Shown: positions 9,575-18,479, numbered from the stretch's first letter. The stretch is 64,000 nucleotides of DNA from Candidatus Krumholzibacteriota bacterium (GCA_016931295.1 JAFGEZ010000001.1:1-64000), one strand, 5' to 3'. A program made the numbers and translations. Notes: generated by a model from the sequence alone, not told the origin.

Positions 9575-11148
9575 TCGCCTCTCACCACCGCGATGAAGTG
9601 CTTCTCGCTCCGTCCGTCCACCGTGACAACGAGGAGGAAGGGGCCGTTGTTGACCTCCTCGCCGTCGTCGTTGAGAAGATCCCACTCGATCGAGAACGCG
9701 GTCGAGGGGCCGAAGGCCCGCAGCGAACGCACGGCGCCGCCGGCGAGATCGAAGATGTCGATCTCGACGAGGCGCGCCGGGTCGGGCGTTCGCACGGAGA
9801 AGACGTCCGGTCCGCGGAAGGCCTCGGGGAAGGAGACGCCGAGGGAGGTGTCGAGGACGACCTCGACGGCGTTCGACGGGCCGCTCACGTTCCCCGCCTC
9901 GTCCTGCGCGTAGGCGCGGAGCGTGTTCGTCCCCTCGAGGAGCGTGACGTCGATCGTGAAGCTCGACAAGGCCACCCGTTTCGCGAAGACGTCGGTCGAC
10001 GATCCGGCCGTGCGGTAGACGAAGAGGCTGTCCGTCTCGTTCGCGTTCAGCTCGACCCCGAGGGCGAGGCCGGGGTCGCGCACCGGGGAGAGGGGCTCGA
10101 CGAGGACGGGAGCCGCCGGGCTCGTTCGGTCGATCCTGAACGTGAAGGAGGCCTCGGACTCGTTGCCGAGACGATCGGCGCAGCGGGCCTTGAACACGTA
10201 TGTGCCGTCGATGAACTGGCCCCCGACGGCGACGAGATCGAAAACGTCGATCCGCCAGCAGAGGGTATCGCCCGCCGTCCACGTGCTGTCGGCCGACTGG
10301 CCGGGGGAGACGTTGCCGCTCGTCGTGACGGTGAAAACCGGCGCGGCGACGCCGCGGCCGTCGTGGCAGCAACCCGTGACGACGGTCGAGGGCTCGCGCG
10401 ATGAGGGCGGGATCGAGTCGACGAAGGCGATCGACGGGCCCGAGGCGTCGATGTCGACGTGCCCCTCGTCCCGGCCGGTGTTCCCCGCCTCGTCGGTGGC
10501 CGCGAAGGCGAGCGTCCACACGCCGTCGGCCGGAGCGGCGCCGGGATACCAGGCGAAGCGGTGCTGGCCGTCGCCGGCGACGCGCGCGGGGACGGCGATC
10601 GGGGCGGCCTCGCCGCCGGGGGGCGTCGCCGTCGCGGCGAGCGTCGTCGCCTCGCTCCACTCGCCGAGCGTGAGGTAGACGGCGATCGATTCGGGGGCGC
10701 CTGGCGCGCCGGGTGCGAGCAGGCCGGGCTCGAGCCGGTCGATCCGGACGATCGGGGCCACGCGGTCGACGACGAGCTCCCGGACGATCGTCTCGGTCTC
10801 TGTTCCGCTGCGCGCGAACACAGCCAGCTCCCAGACGCCGTCGGGCACCGGCGAGCCGAAGTCGTCGAGGCCCGACCAGGAGGCCGCGTGCTCGCCGGCC
10901 GGCGCGGGGGCCGCCTCGAGGAGGAGGGCCACCGGCACCGAGGAGGACGGGTCGCGGACGACGGCGCGCAGGGAATCGAGATCCGCATCGAGGAGGAGGC
11001 GCACGCCGGTCGAGTCGGCGATCCCGTCGCCGTTCGGCGAGATCGACGGCCGGTCGACGATGACGTCGACAAGCGTTCCCCCCGGGGCCGCGAACGCCGC
11101 GACCGAGGCGAGAAGCAGGGCGATGATGGCGATCCGATGCGTCTTCAT
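9571..11148 (-). CDS. Secreted multi-domain Ig-like protein with C-terminal FlgD-like domain
   Basis: A 525-residue secreted protein with signal peptide (MKTHRIAIIALLLASVAAFA). The first domain carries ISPNGDGIADSTGVRLLL, the SPNGDG element often found at domain starts in FCB-group surface proteins. Several Ig-like beta-sandwich repeats follow, marked by recurring DEAGN elements (for example ATDEAGNTG, AQDEAGNVSGPSN) and DRT/DAS-P joints. The end (VEIDIFDLAGGAVRSL, then NNGPFLLVVTVDG) matches a FlgD-type Ig-like fold used near the C-terminus of exported proteins. No enzyme motif is visible, so it is probably a structural or adhesive surface protein. It is co-translated with the PorV-like gene downstream. 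Confidence 0.65.
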   Translation of the reverse strand: MKTHRIAIIALLLASVAAFAAPGGTLVDVIVDRPSISPNGDGIADSTGVRLLLDADLDSLRAVVRDPSSSVPVALLLEAAPAPAGEHAASWSGLDDFGSPVPDGVWELAVFARSGTETETIVRELVVDRVAPIVRIDRLEPGLLAPGAPGAPESIAVYLTLGEWSEATTLAATATPPGGEAAPIAVPARVAGDGQHRFAWYPGAAPADGVWTLAFAATDEAGNTGRDEGHVDIDASGPSIAFVDSIPPSSREPSTVVTGCCHDGRGVAAPVFTVTTSGNVSPGQSADSTWTAGDTLCWRIDVFDLVAVGGQFIDGTYVFKARCADRLGNESEASFTFRIDRTSPAAPVLVEPLSPVRDPGLALGVELNANETDSLFVYRTAGSSTDVFAKRVALSSFTIDVTLLEGTNTLRAYAQDEAGNVSGPSNAVEVVLDTSLGVSFPEAFRGPDVFSVRTPDPARLVEIDIFDLAGGAVRSLRAFGPSTAFSIEWDLLNDDGEEVNNGPFLLVVTVDGRSEKHFIAVVRGE

Positions 11149-11178
11149 GCGCGTCTCCGGTCTCGGGGATACCGGGAC

Positions 11179-11207
11179 ATGATAGGGAGAGGCGCCCCGC
11201 CAGTCAA
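11179..11207 (-). promoter_or_regulatory. Candidate promoter for the Ig-like/PorV-like gene pair
   Basis: On the minus strand TTGACT (11202-11207) is followed after exactly 17 bases by TATCAT (11179-11184); five of six consensus matches in each. It lies about 30 bases upstream of the start codon at 11148. One of the best promoter matches in the window. Confidence 0.5.
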
Positions 11208-11300
11208 CCGTTTTCGCCGGGCGAACGGGCCGCGCGGCGCGTTCCGCGCCGGTCGACGCCGTCGCCGCCCGGCAGGTCCCGGCTCCCCCGTTTCTTTTGC

Positions 11301-11329
11301 TTGCGACCCCCGGATCGATTGCGTATAGT
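11301..11329 (+). promoter_or_regulatory. Candidate promoter for the Na/Pi cotransporter gene
   Basis: TTGCGA at 11301-11306, 17 bases, then TATAGT at 11324-11329 (five of six matches in the -10). The start codon is 50 bases downstream. It is divergent from the promoter at 11179-11207. Confidence 0.45.
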
Positions 11330-11379
11330 GAACGTCCCTTGCACGACCACCGTCCCCGGATGCTCGAGAGGGATCGCCG

Positions 11380-13080
11380 ATGCATTACGATATCTACTTC
11401 CAGCTCCTCGGTGGGCTGGGCTTTTTCCTCTTCGGCATCAAGTTCATGTCCGAGGCCCTGCGGAAGGTCTCGAGCGAGCGGCTCAAGAACATCCTCGCGC
11501 ATCTCACCAAACGCCGGGTCGTCGCCCTCCTCGTGGGCGCGGGGCTCACCGCACTGATCCAGAGCTCGAGCGCGATGACCGTCATGGTCGTCGGATTCGT
11601 CAATGCCTCGCTCCTCACCCTTCGCCAGGCGATCCCCGTCATCCTCGGCGCCAACATCGGCACCACCTTCACCGCCTGGATCGTCTCCTTCTTCGCGATC
11701 TTCAAGATCACCACCTACGCCCTCCCCGCCGTCGGCATCGGCTTCATCCTGATGACCGTCTCGAAGAACACGCGGTCGCGCCAGTGGGGCGAGGTCCTCT
11801 TCGGCTTCGGGGTCCTCTTCGTCGGGATCGGGTTCATGAAGGACGCCTTCATGCCCCTCGAGAGCAGCGAGAAGATCCTCAAGGTCATGGTGACCTTCAG
11901 CCGCTACCCGATCCTCGGCGTGCTCGTCGGCACGATCATCACGATGGTCCTGCAGAGCAGCTCGGCAACGATCGCCCTCGTCCAGCTCCTCGCGTTCCGC
12001 GGCCTGATCGACTTCCCCTCGGCGATCCCCCTGATCCTCGGCGACAACATCGGCACGACGATCACCGCCCAGATCGCCCGGATCGGCGGCACCACCGGGG
12101 CCAAGCGCGTGGCCTGGGCGCACACGCTCTTCAACGTGATCGGCGTGGCGTACATGCTCGTCTTCGTCCAGCTCGGACTCTATCACCGGGCGATCGAGGC
12201 GATCGTCCCCGGCCTGGTGACCAGCAACAACATCATGCTGCACATCGCCCTCTCGCACTCGATCTTCAACTGCTTCAACGCAGCCCTCTTCCTGCCGCTC
12301 AGCGGATGGCTCCAGCGCCTCGTCGAGCGGGTCGTGAAGCGGAAGGGGGACGAGCTCCTCTCCGCAGAGCCGCGCTACCTCGAGCCGCGGCTCCTCGAGA
12401 CGCCCCCGCTGGCCCTCGAGCAGAGCAAGAAGGAGATCCTCCGCATGCTCCACATCGCCGACTCCGCGCTCGGCGACGCGATGAAGCTCTTCTTCGACGG
12501 CGCGATCGAGCTCGAGCGCAAGGTCCACCGCAAGGAGGACGCCGTCGACAACCTCCAGGCAGAGATCACGCGCTACCTGATCAACATCTCGATGGAGGGG
12601 CTCGAGCGCGAAGAGGCCGAGATGATCCCCGTCTTCATCCACACGGTCAACGACATCGAGCGGATCAGCGACCAGTCGGAGAACATCGTCGAGCTCGGTT
12701 TGCGCCTCCACGGCCAGAAGCTGCCGCTCACCGCGAGCGCCGTCGCCGAGATGAAGCGGATGGCCGACGTGGCCCACGACATGCTCAACGACGTCGCCCT
12801 CGGCCTCCAGCGGAACGACGCCGACCTCGCCTCCCACGCCCTCGAACACGAGGACCGGCTCAACCGCATGCAGATCACCCTCCGCCAGAACCACGTCGAC
12901 CGGCTGGGCGACGGCACGTGCAACATGCTCTCGGGCCTCGTCTTCCTCGATTTCGTGGATTGTGTCGAGAAGATCGGCGATCACCTGGCCAACGTCGCGC
13001 AGAGCCTCATCAGCGGTCTCCGGTGGGAAGCGCCGGAGCACGAGGAGCCCGACGTCGAGTCGATCCTCGAGGCGGAATGA
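11380..13080 (+). CDS. Na+/phosphate cotransporter family protein with PhoU-like domain
   Basis: 566 residues. The N-terminal half is the inverted-repeat membrane domain of the NptA/YjbB family, with two copies of the substrate-binding QSSSA motif (about residues 63-67 and 189-193). Each is followed by an N-I-G-T-T element (LGANIGTTFTA, LGDNIGTTITA). From about residue 340 a cytoplasmic PhoU-like helical domain follows, with repeated acidic and heptad-like helices (for example VFIHTVNDIERISDQSENIVELG and, near the end, DFVDCVEKIGDHLANVAQ). The family moves phosphate with sodium, and the PhoU part probably couples transport to phosphate status. The gene stands alone under its own promoter and converges with the next gene after six bases. 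Confidence 0.85.
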   Translation: MHYDIYFQLLGGLGFFLFGIKFMSEALRKVSSERLKNILAHLTKRRVVALLVGAGLTALIQSSSAMTVMVVGFVNASLLTLRQAIPVILGANIGTTFTAWIVSFFAIFKITTYALPAVGIGFILMTVSKNTRSRQWGEVLFGFGVLFVGIGFMKDAFMPLESSEKILKVMVTFSRYPILGVLVGTIITMVLQSSSATIALVQLLAFRGLIDFPSAIPLILGDNIGTTITAQIARIGGTTGAKRVAWAHTLFNVIGVAYMLVFVQLGLYHRAIEAIVPGLVTSNNIMLHIALSHSIFNCFNAALFLPLSGWLQRLVERVVKRKGDELLSAEPRYLEPRLLETPPLALEQSKKEILRMLHIADSALGDAMKLFFDGAIELERKVHRKEDAVDNLQAEITRYLINISMEGLEREEAEMIPVFIHTVNDIERISDQSENIVELGLRLHGQKLPLTASAVAEMKRMADVAHDMLNDVALGLQRNDADLASHALEHEDRLNRMQITLRQNHVDRLGDGTCNMLSGLVFLDFVDCVEKIGDHLANVAQSLISGLRWEAPEHEEPDVESILEAE

Positions 13081-13086
13081 TCCCCG

Positions 13087-15162
13087 CTATCGTCGTTCCT
13101 TTTCCAGTCGCTTCTCGATCCGGGCGATGACCTCGTCGTACCCCGGCGTCATCGGGGAGAGCTGGCGCGCGCGGTAGACGTGCTCGAGGGCCTCCTCGAG
13201 CAGGCCCGCCTCCTCGAGGGCGAGGCCGAGGTTGAGGTGGATGTCGGGCGAGTGCGGGCTCATCCCGGCGCCCCGCCGGAGGGTGGCGAGGGCCCCCTCG
13301 CGGTCGCCGGACTCGGCCTCGAGGACGGCGAGGTTGTTGTAGGCCTGCCAGACGCGGGGGTTCATGTCGATCGCCCGCTCGTAGTACATCCGCGCCGTCT
13401 TGACATCGCCCTCCTGCTGCCGCCGCGTCCCCTCGTTGACCCAGGCCGACACGACGCCGTCCCTGCCCGCCTCGTCGGCGGGATCGATCTGCATCGCCCG
13501 TTCGTAGGCGATCGCCGCCGCCTCGTACTCGCCCGCGCGGTTGCGCGCGTAGCCGAGCCGGAGCCAGAGCCCGGCGTCGAGGGGGCGCTCGGCGACGAGC
13601 CGCTCGAACTCGCGCACCGCCTCCTCGTACCAGCGCTGCGATACGTAGGCCTCGGCGAGGCGCCGCCGCACCTCGAAATTGTCCGGCACGATCCGGAGGG
13701 CCCGGTCGAGTTGGCCGATCGCCTCGACGAAGTCCTCGTTCGCGATCGCCGCGTCGGCGTAGCCCCAGCGCGCGATGACGTTGAGGCTGTCCGCCTCGAC
13801 GGCGACGGCGAAGCGTTCGGAGGCCTCCTTCCAGCGGTGCCGCTCGAGCGAGCGGTAGCCGAGGATCGTCTCGGCGCGGCCCGCCTCGAGGGGAAGCGAG
13901 CGGAGCCGGGCGGTGGCGACCGGCTCGGAGACCCCCGCGGCGAGGATCGGCACGAGGTGGAAGAGGCCGAGCGCCCCGACGACGAGGCAGGCGGCGCGCA
14001 TGGCGCGCCGGCCGGGGAGCCGCTCGCCGAGGAGAACGAGCGCGGCGACGGCGAAGACGGGGGCCGTGGCCGCGGCGATCTCCCACCGCAAACCCGCCTG
14101 GACGCGCGATCCGGCGAGCAGGACGGCGGCCGTCGCCGGCACGACGAGCCAGAATGCGAAGGCGCCGAGACCCGAGTCGCGTCTCCGCCCGCCCGCGACG
14201 AGCAGGAGGAGGGCGAGCGCCGTCACGGGCCCGCCGGCGAGGAGCGCGTTCGCCCCGTCGCGGAGGATCTCGCCGGCCGAGGCGCGGGAGAGGGAGCCGA
14301 CCGTCGAGACGAGGGCGCCGACCGGTCCCGTGCTCCCCGTTGCGAGGACGAGGGAGACGAGCAGGACGGCGAGGAACACGGTCGCGGCCGCCCCGGCCAC
14401 GTTCGCCTCCTCGCGCCTGCCCTCGCGCGTCGCGCGGGCGAGGAGCCAGAGGTAGGCCGGGACGAGGCAGGCGAGGGAGGTGTGCACGCCGATCGCAATG
14501 ACGAGCGCGAGGCCCGCCCACACGGGGTGCCGTCCCCGGAAGGCGGCGAGCGCGGCGACGAGGAAGAGGAGCGCGGCCGTCATCGCGAGGGCGCCCGAGC
14601 CGGGGACGCCGAAGAAGAACGCGACCCAGCCGCTCGCGAAGAAAACGGCCTTTCCCGCGAGATCGCGCCGTGCGAAGGCCGCCGCCCTGAACGCGAGGAC
14701 CGTGTAGAGGAGCCCGGCCGCGATCGAGAGCACCGTCCCCGTTCCGGCGGCGGTGCGGAGGAAGACCTCGTTCATGAACCGGTAGACGGCCGCGTAGACG
14801 AGCGTGGCGAGGGGCGCCGCCTTCGTGAAGAGCGCGCCGCCCGCGATCGCGCGGGAGACGGCCCCGGATTCGCCGACGAGGTCGTGCCGCGCATGCAGGA
14901 GCCAGGCGATGAGAAGGAATGCCGCGGGCGCGAGCCACGGCACGGCCCGCTCGAGGCGCGAGGGCGCCTCCGGCACGTCGGTTCCACCGGCCGCGCGGCG
15001 CCGGACGAGCGCGTAGACGAAGACGACGATGGCGAGGATCGTCCCCCAGGTGAACGAGACCGTGCCCCAGCCGGCCAGTCCCCAGAGGGAGCCGGTCCAG
15101 AAAACGGAGGCGGCGAGCGAGAGGGCGAGCCATGCGGCCGTGAACAGAACGATCAAGGTCAT
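13087..15162 (-). CDS. Large membrane protein with C-terminal TPR repeats
   Basis: 691 residues. Roughly the first 400 contain ten or more membrane helices. The remaining part is a run of about seven TPR motifs, for instance RWYEEAVREFERLVAERPLD, GEYEAAAIAYERAMQIDPAD, VKTARMYYERAIDMNPRVWQ and DREGALATLRRGAGMSPHSP. The membrane part has no catalytic motif I recognise; polytopic GT-C-like proteins with TPR tails are common in this group and two more are present at the start of the window. A role in envelope glycan or protein assembly is inference only. AGGGAG precedes the ATG. It follows the dicarboxylate symporter gene by about 60 bases on the same strand. Confidence 0.6.
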   Translation of the reverse strand: MTLIVLFTAAWLALSLAASVFWTGSLWGLAGWGTVSFTWGTILAIVVFVYALVRRRAAGGTDVPEAPSRLERAVPWLAPAAFLLIAWLLHARHDLVGESGAVSRAIAGGALFTKAAPLATLVYAAVYRFMNEVFLRTAAGTGTVLSIAAGLLYTVLAFRAAAFARRDLAGKAVFFASGWVAFFFGVPGSGALAMTAALLFLVAALAAFRGRHPVWAGLALVIAIGVHTSLACLVPAYLWLLARATREGRREEANVAGAAATVFLAVLLVSLVLATGSTGPVGALVSTVGSLSRASAGEILRDGANALLAGGPVTALALLLLVAGGRRRDSGLGAFAFWLVVPATAAVLLAGSRVQAGLRWEIAAATAPVFAVAALVLLGERLPGRRAMRAACLVVGALGLFHLVPILAAGVSEPVATARLRSLPLEAGRAETILGYRSLERHRWKEASERFAVAVEADSLNVIARWGYADAAIANEDFVEAIGQLDRALRIVPDNFEVRRRLAEAYVSQRWYEEAVREFERLVAERPLDAGLWLRLGYARNRAGEYEAAAIAYERAMQIDPADEAGRDGVVSAWVNEGTRRQQEGDVKTARMYYERAIDMNPRVWQAYNNLAVLEAESGDREGALATLRRGAGMSPHSPDIHLNLGLALEEAGLLEEALEHVYRARQLSPMTPGYDEVIARIEKRLEKERR

Positions 15163-15224
15163 GTCGTCTCCCTGCGAGGAACCTGTCGGTCGAGGCCGGC
15201 GGCGCGGAGCGCGCGGCGGCCGGC

Positions 15225-16493
15225 TCAGCGGTCGGCGGCGGGAACCGCCAGCTCCCCCTCGGTGGCCGCGACGACGACCGAGGCGGAGATGTCACCGGTA
15301 ATATTCACGACGGTGCGGCACATGTCCAGTATGCGGTCCACGCCGAGGATGAGGGCGATCCCCTCGAGGGGCACCCCGATCGTCTGGAGGACCATCGTGA
15401 GGGTGATGATCCCGATCCCCGGCACGCCGGCGGCCCCGATCGAGGCGAGGGTGGCCATGAGAACGATCGTCAGGAGGTCGCCGATCCCGAGGGAGAGGCC
15501 GTAGACCTGGGCGATGAAGACCGCCGCCACCCCCTGGTAGAGGGCGGTGCCGTCCATGTTGATCGTCGCGCCGAGGGGCAGGACGAAGCTTGCGACCTCC
15601 TCGGAGACGCCGAGGTTCTCCTCGGCGCACTCCATCGAGACGGGGAGCGTGGCGTTGCTCGAGGAGGTGGAGAAGGCGATGAGCTGCGCCGGGCGGATCG
15701 ACCGGAAAAAGACGGCGGGCGAGATGCGTCCGAAAACGCGCACCGCCGTCGAGTAGACGAAAACGACGTGCAGGAAGAGCCCCGCGACGACGACGAGCGA
15801 GTACTTGAGGAGCGAGACGAGCACGGCCGAGCCGAACTGCCCGACGACCACCGCGATGAGGGCGAAGACGCCGAGGGGAGCGAGCTTCATCACGAGGTGG
15901 ACCATCTGGATCATCGCCTCGCTCAGCGCGTCGAAGAAGCCCACGAGCGGCTGCCCGCGCCTGTCCGGCACGAGCGTGACGGCCACGCCGAGCAGGAGCG
16001 CGAAGAAGATGATCTGGAGCATGTTCGCCTCGGCGAGGCTCTCGACGGGGTTGCCGGGGACGATCCCCACGAGGGTCTCGGTGATCGAGGGTTTCTCGCG
16101 GGCGATCTCTATCTTCGCCGCCGCCTCGGTGCCGTATGAGGAGATGAGGGAGTCGCGCGTCTCCGACCCGAGCCCCGAGCCGGGCGTAAAGATCGAGCCG
16201 AGCGCGAGGCCGATCGTGATGGCGATCGCCGTCGTGCAGAGGTAGTAGCCGATCGTCTTCACGCCGATCCGCCCGAGCTTGCGGATGTCCCCGAGGCTCG
16301 CCGTCCCCACGAAGAGCGACGAGAAGACGAGGGGCACGACGATCATCCGGATGAGGCGGATGAAGATGTCGCCGACGGGGCGGAGGAGCTCGGCGCGGGG
16401 GCCGAGCAGGAGCCCCGCCGGCACGCCGAGGACGAGCCCGACGAGGATCTTCGTGTGGAGCCTCGTCTGCATGAAGCTGCGGACCGGGTTCAT
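15225..16493 (-). CDS. Dicarboxylate/amino acid:cation symporter (DAACS family, GltP/DctA-like)
   Basis: 422 residues, the usual length. It has the full set of family motifs: serine-rich SSSNATLPVSME (hairpin 1), ATINMDGTALYQG (membrane segment 7), and GVPGIGIITLTMVLQTIGVP with the substrate-binding end GVDRILDMCRTVVNITGD. In glutamate/aspartate and C4-dicarboxylate carriers the arginine and aspartate in the DRxLDMxRT(V)xN segment bind the substrate carboxylates and amino group. Proton or sodium coupling cannot be read off. An AAAGGAG ribosome site precedes the ATG. It diverges from the pcm-like gene with overlapping promoter candidates. Confidence 0.9.
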   Translation of the reverse strand: MNPVRSFMQTRLHTKILVGLVLGVPAGLLLGPRAELLRPVGDIFIRLIRMIVVPLVFSSLFVGTASLGDIRKLGRIGVKTIGYYLCTTAIAITIGLALGSIFTPGSGLGSETRDSLISSYGTEAAAKIEIAREKPSITETLVGIVPGNPVESLAEANMLQIIFFALLLGVAVTLVPDRRGQPLVGFFDALSEAMIQMVHLVMKLAPLGVFALIAVVVGQFGSAVLVSLLKYSLVVVAGLFLHVVFVYSTAVRVFGRISPAVFFRSIRPAQLIAFSTSSSNATLPVSMECAEENLGVSEEVASFVLPLGATINMDGTALYQGVAAVFIAQVYGLSLGIGDLLTIVLMATLASIGAAGVPGIGIITLTMVLQTIGVPLEGIALILGVDRILDMCRTVVNITGDISASVVVAATEGELAVPAADR

Positions 16494-16578
16494 CGGGCTC
16501 CTTTCGCCGCGGAGCGGGTGCGGGGGCGCCCCGAGCCCGTTCCGGCACGGCGCGGCGGGGGCCGCCCCCCGAAATCCC

Positions 16579-16607
16579 TTGCAGCGGTGGGATTGTAGCC
16601 ATAGAAT
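16579..16607 (+). promoter_or_regulatory. Candidate promoter for the Pcm-like lipoprotein gene
   Basis: TTGCAG at 16579-16584, 17 bases, TAGAAT at 16602-16607 (five of six). The start codon is 53 bases downstream. It lies in the same stretch as a divergent candidate at 16592-16621. Confidence 0.45.
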
Positions 16608-16621
16608 CGATTGTACCGCAA
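16592..16621 (-). promoter_or_regulatory. Candidate promoter for the dicarboxylate symporter gene
   Basis: On the minus strand TTGCGG (16616-16621), 18 bases, then TACAAT (16592-16597; five of six). It overlaps the plus-strand candidate at 16579-16607, so the two could not be occupied by RNA polymerase at the same time. Confidence 0.35.
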
Positions 16622-16659
16622 CCGGTTTTCACGGCTCGGCCGGCTTGCGGGCACGTCCC

Positions 16660-17376
16660 ATGCGCACAGCACACGCCATATGCGGCCTCGCCGTCTTCCT
16701 CGCCGCTGCCCTCCCCGCCGGGGGGTGCGCGGGCGGCGAGACGGACTACGCCTCGCTCCGCCGGCGGATGGTCGAGACGCAGATCGCCCGGCGCGGCGTG
16801 ACCGACTCCGCGACGGTGCGGGCGATGCTCGCCGTGCCGCGCCACCGGTTCGTGCCGGCGGACGTCCGCGGCATGTCCTACGAGGACCACCCGCTCCCGA
16901 TCGGCAGCGGCCAGACGATCTCCCAGCCCTACATCGTCGCCCTCATGACCGCCTCGCTCGCTCTCACGGACACGTCGCGCGTCCTGGAGGTGGGGACGGG
17001 CTCGGGCTACCAGGCCGCCGTCCTCGCCGAGATCGCCCGCGAGGTCTACTCGATCGAGATCGTCACCGCGCTCGCCGAGCGGGCGGGGCGACTCCTGGCC
17101 GAACTCGGCTACGACAACGTCCACGTGCGCGCGGGGGACGGCTACGCCGGCTGGCCCGAAGCGGCCCCCTTCGACGGCGTGATCGTCACGGCCGCCGCGC
17201 CTCGCGTGCCCGAGCCCCTCGTAAAGCAATTGCGCGCCGGCGGGCGGCTCGTCATCCCCGTCGGCGAGGGCTGGCAGGAGCTGTGCGTCTACGAGAAGGA
17301 GGCTGGCGGCCAGCTCCGGCTCCTCTCGACCCTCCCCGTGCGGTTCGTCCCGATGACGGGGAAGGTGCGGAAATGA
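16660..17376 (+). CDS. pcm: Protein-L-isoaspartate O-methyltransferase, predicted lipoprotein
   Basis: The ATG at 16660 was chosen because it starts a signal sequence with a lipobox (AAALPAGGC); longer in-frame starts run through the promoter and into the divergent gene. The 238-residue product has the Pcm signature: RHRFVP, QTISQPYIVALM, the SAM-binding VLEVGTGSGYQAAVLA, and FDGVIVTAAAP. The enzyme methylates isoaspartyl residues in damaged proteins with S-adenosylmethionine. Most Pcm proteins are cytoplasmic; a lipidated, exported form would need SAM outside the cytoplasm, which is odd, although leader-bearing forms are known in some Gram-negative lineages. The family is certain, the location is not. 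It precedes an M48 lipoprotein protease. Confidence 0.85.
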   Translation: MRTAHAICGLAVFLAAALPAGGCAGGETDYASLRRRMVETQIARRGVTDSATVRAMLAVPRHRFVPADVRGMSYEDHPLPIGSGQTISQPYIVALMTASLALTDTSRVLEVGTGSGYQAAVLAEIAREVYSIEIVTALAERAGRLLAELGYDNVHVRAGDGYAGWPEAAPFDGVIVTAAAPRVPEPLVKQLRAGGRLVIPVGEGWQELCVYEKEAGGQLRLLSTLPVRFVPMTGKVRK

Positions 17377-17414
17377 GCCGTTTCAACGGCGCGGCGGTCC
17401 TTCCCCGCCTCCGC

Positions 17415-17443
17415 TGGAAACCGCCCGGCGAGTATGGTATTCT
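17415..17443 (+). promoter_or_regulatory. Candidate promoter for the M48 protease gene
   Basis: TGGAAA (17415-17420), 17 bases, TATTCT (17438-17443). The -35 is weak (four of six) and the -10 also has four matches. The same TATTCT -10 appears at the Fic gene. Confidence 0.25.
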
Positions 17444-17490
17444 CGTTTCCCGATGACGAACATCGACTTTTTGACCGGAGGAGAATGACA

Positions 17491-18303
17491 ATGACACGGA
17501 GACTCTCAGCGGTATCGCAGGCGGCGCTCACGCTCACGATCGCCGCCGTGCTCGTCGTCGCCGGCTGCGCGACGACGGGGATCAACAAGGGGCAGGTCAA
17601 CCTCATCTCGAGCGCCGAAGAGGTGCAGATGGGCGACAGCTTCTCCGTCGAGGTGGAGAAGCAGTACACGATGCTCGACGATCCCGCGGTGGTCGCCTAC
17701 GTCGACCGGGTGGGGCAGCGGATCGTCAAGGTCAACGACCGCCAGGACATCACGTTCCATTTCAACGTGATCGTCGAGGACCAGATGAACGCCTTCGCCG
17801 TGCCGGGAGGCTACATCTACGTCTACACGGGGCTCCTGAAGGCGATGGACGACGAATCGCAACTCGCCGGCGTCATCGCCCACGAGATCGGCCACGTCGC
17901 CGCCCGCCACTCAACCGAGCGCCTCACGGCGATGTACGGGGTGCAGATCCTCGCCCAGCTCCTCCTCGGCAACAACCCGAACGCCTACGCGAACCTCGTC
18001 GCCAACATCTTTTCGACGACGGGTTTTCTTGCCTACAGCCGCTCGAACGAGTTCGAGGCCGACGAACTGGGGCTCCGCTACGCGAACGCCGCCGGCTACG
18101 ATCCCGACGGGTACATGGAGCTCCTCGGGAAGTTCCAGACCGCCGAGACCCGCGAGCCCTCGAAGCTCGAGAGCTGGCTCTCCACCCATCCCCCCACGAG
18201 CGACCGCATCGCCAGGGTGAAGGGGCAGGCCGCGGGGTTCACGCGGCGCGGGCAGCTGCGGAACAGGGACGTGTTTCTGTCGATCAAGAGCAAGTTGAAA
18301 TAA
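17491..18303 (+). CDS. M48-family zinc metalloprotease, lipoprotein (BepA/YfgC/LoiP-like)
   Basis: Two ATGs lie six bases apart (M-T-M-T-R-R). GGAGGAG ends one base before the first and seven before the second, so the second (17491) is preferred; this gives 270 residues. A signal peptide ends in the lipobox VAGC (Cys26). The zinc site is intact: HEIGH at residues 131-135, and the third ligand Glu189 in the segment NEFEADELG. The family typically has the STHPPTSDRIARV element seen near the C-terminus. These periplasmic proteases degrade or repair misfolded outer-membrane proteins. There is no TPR domain, so it is closer to LoiP/YcaL than to full BepA. It sits next to the Pcm lipoprotein, suggesting an envelope protein quality-control pair. 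The accessory island begins immediately downstream. Confidence 0.88.
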   Translation: MTRRLSAVSQAALTLTIAAVLVVAGCATTGINKGQVNLISSAEEVQMGDSFSVEVEKQYTMLDDPAVVAYVDRVGQRIVKVNDRQDITFHFNVIVEDQMNAFAVPGGYIYVYTGLLKAMDDESQLAGVIAHEIGHVAARHSTERLTAMYGVQILAQLLLGNNPNAYANLVANIFSTTGFLAYSRSNEFEADELGLRYANAAGYDPDGYMELLGKFQTAETREPSKLESWLSTHPPTSDRIARVKGQAAGFTRRGQLRNRDVFLSIKSKLK

Positions 18304-18403
18304 TTCGAGTTTTGTTGCCAACGTTTTTGCCCAAGCTGAGACGATAGACGATTTACAAATAGTGATTTCCTTGTCGCCTCACGAACGGCATTTCTGCATC
18401 CTC

Positions 18404-18432
18404 TTGACAGCACTGCATCAATAGGCAACACT
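18404..18432 (+). promoter_or_regulatory. Candidate promoter of the defence operon
   Basis: A perfect TTGACA at 18404-18409 is followed after 17 bases by AACACT (18427-18432), a poor -10 with three matches. The region is A+T-rich and is the only intergenic stretch before the first gene of the operon. A weak -10 would fit an activated or repressed promoter. Confidence 0.3.
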
Positions 18433-18479
18433 AGACAACTGTACTGAAAATTCGATTCGAACAACGTGGGGCAATCCAG

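Noticed and set aside
13180-15504. Plus-strand ORF of 774 codons opposite the membrane-TPR gene
   Set aside because: Low-complexity charged translation with no motif; the minus strand shows membrane helices and TPRs.
16279-16659. Longer start for the Pcm gene
   Set aside because: The extension runs antisense through the symporter gene and promoter and has no ribosome site; the ATG at 16660 starts a lipoprotein signal.
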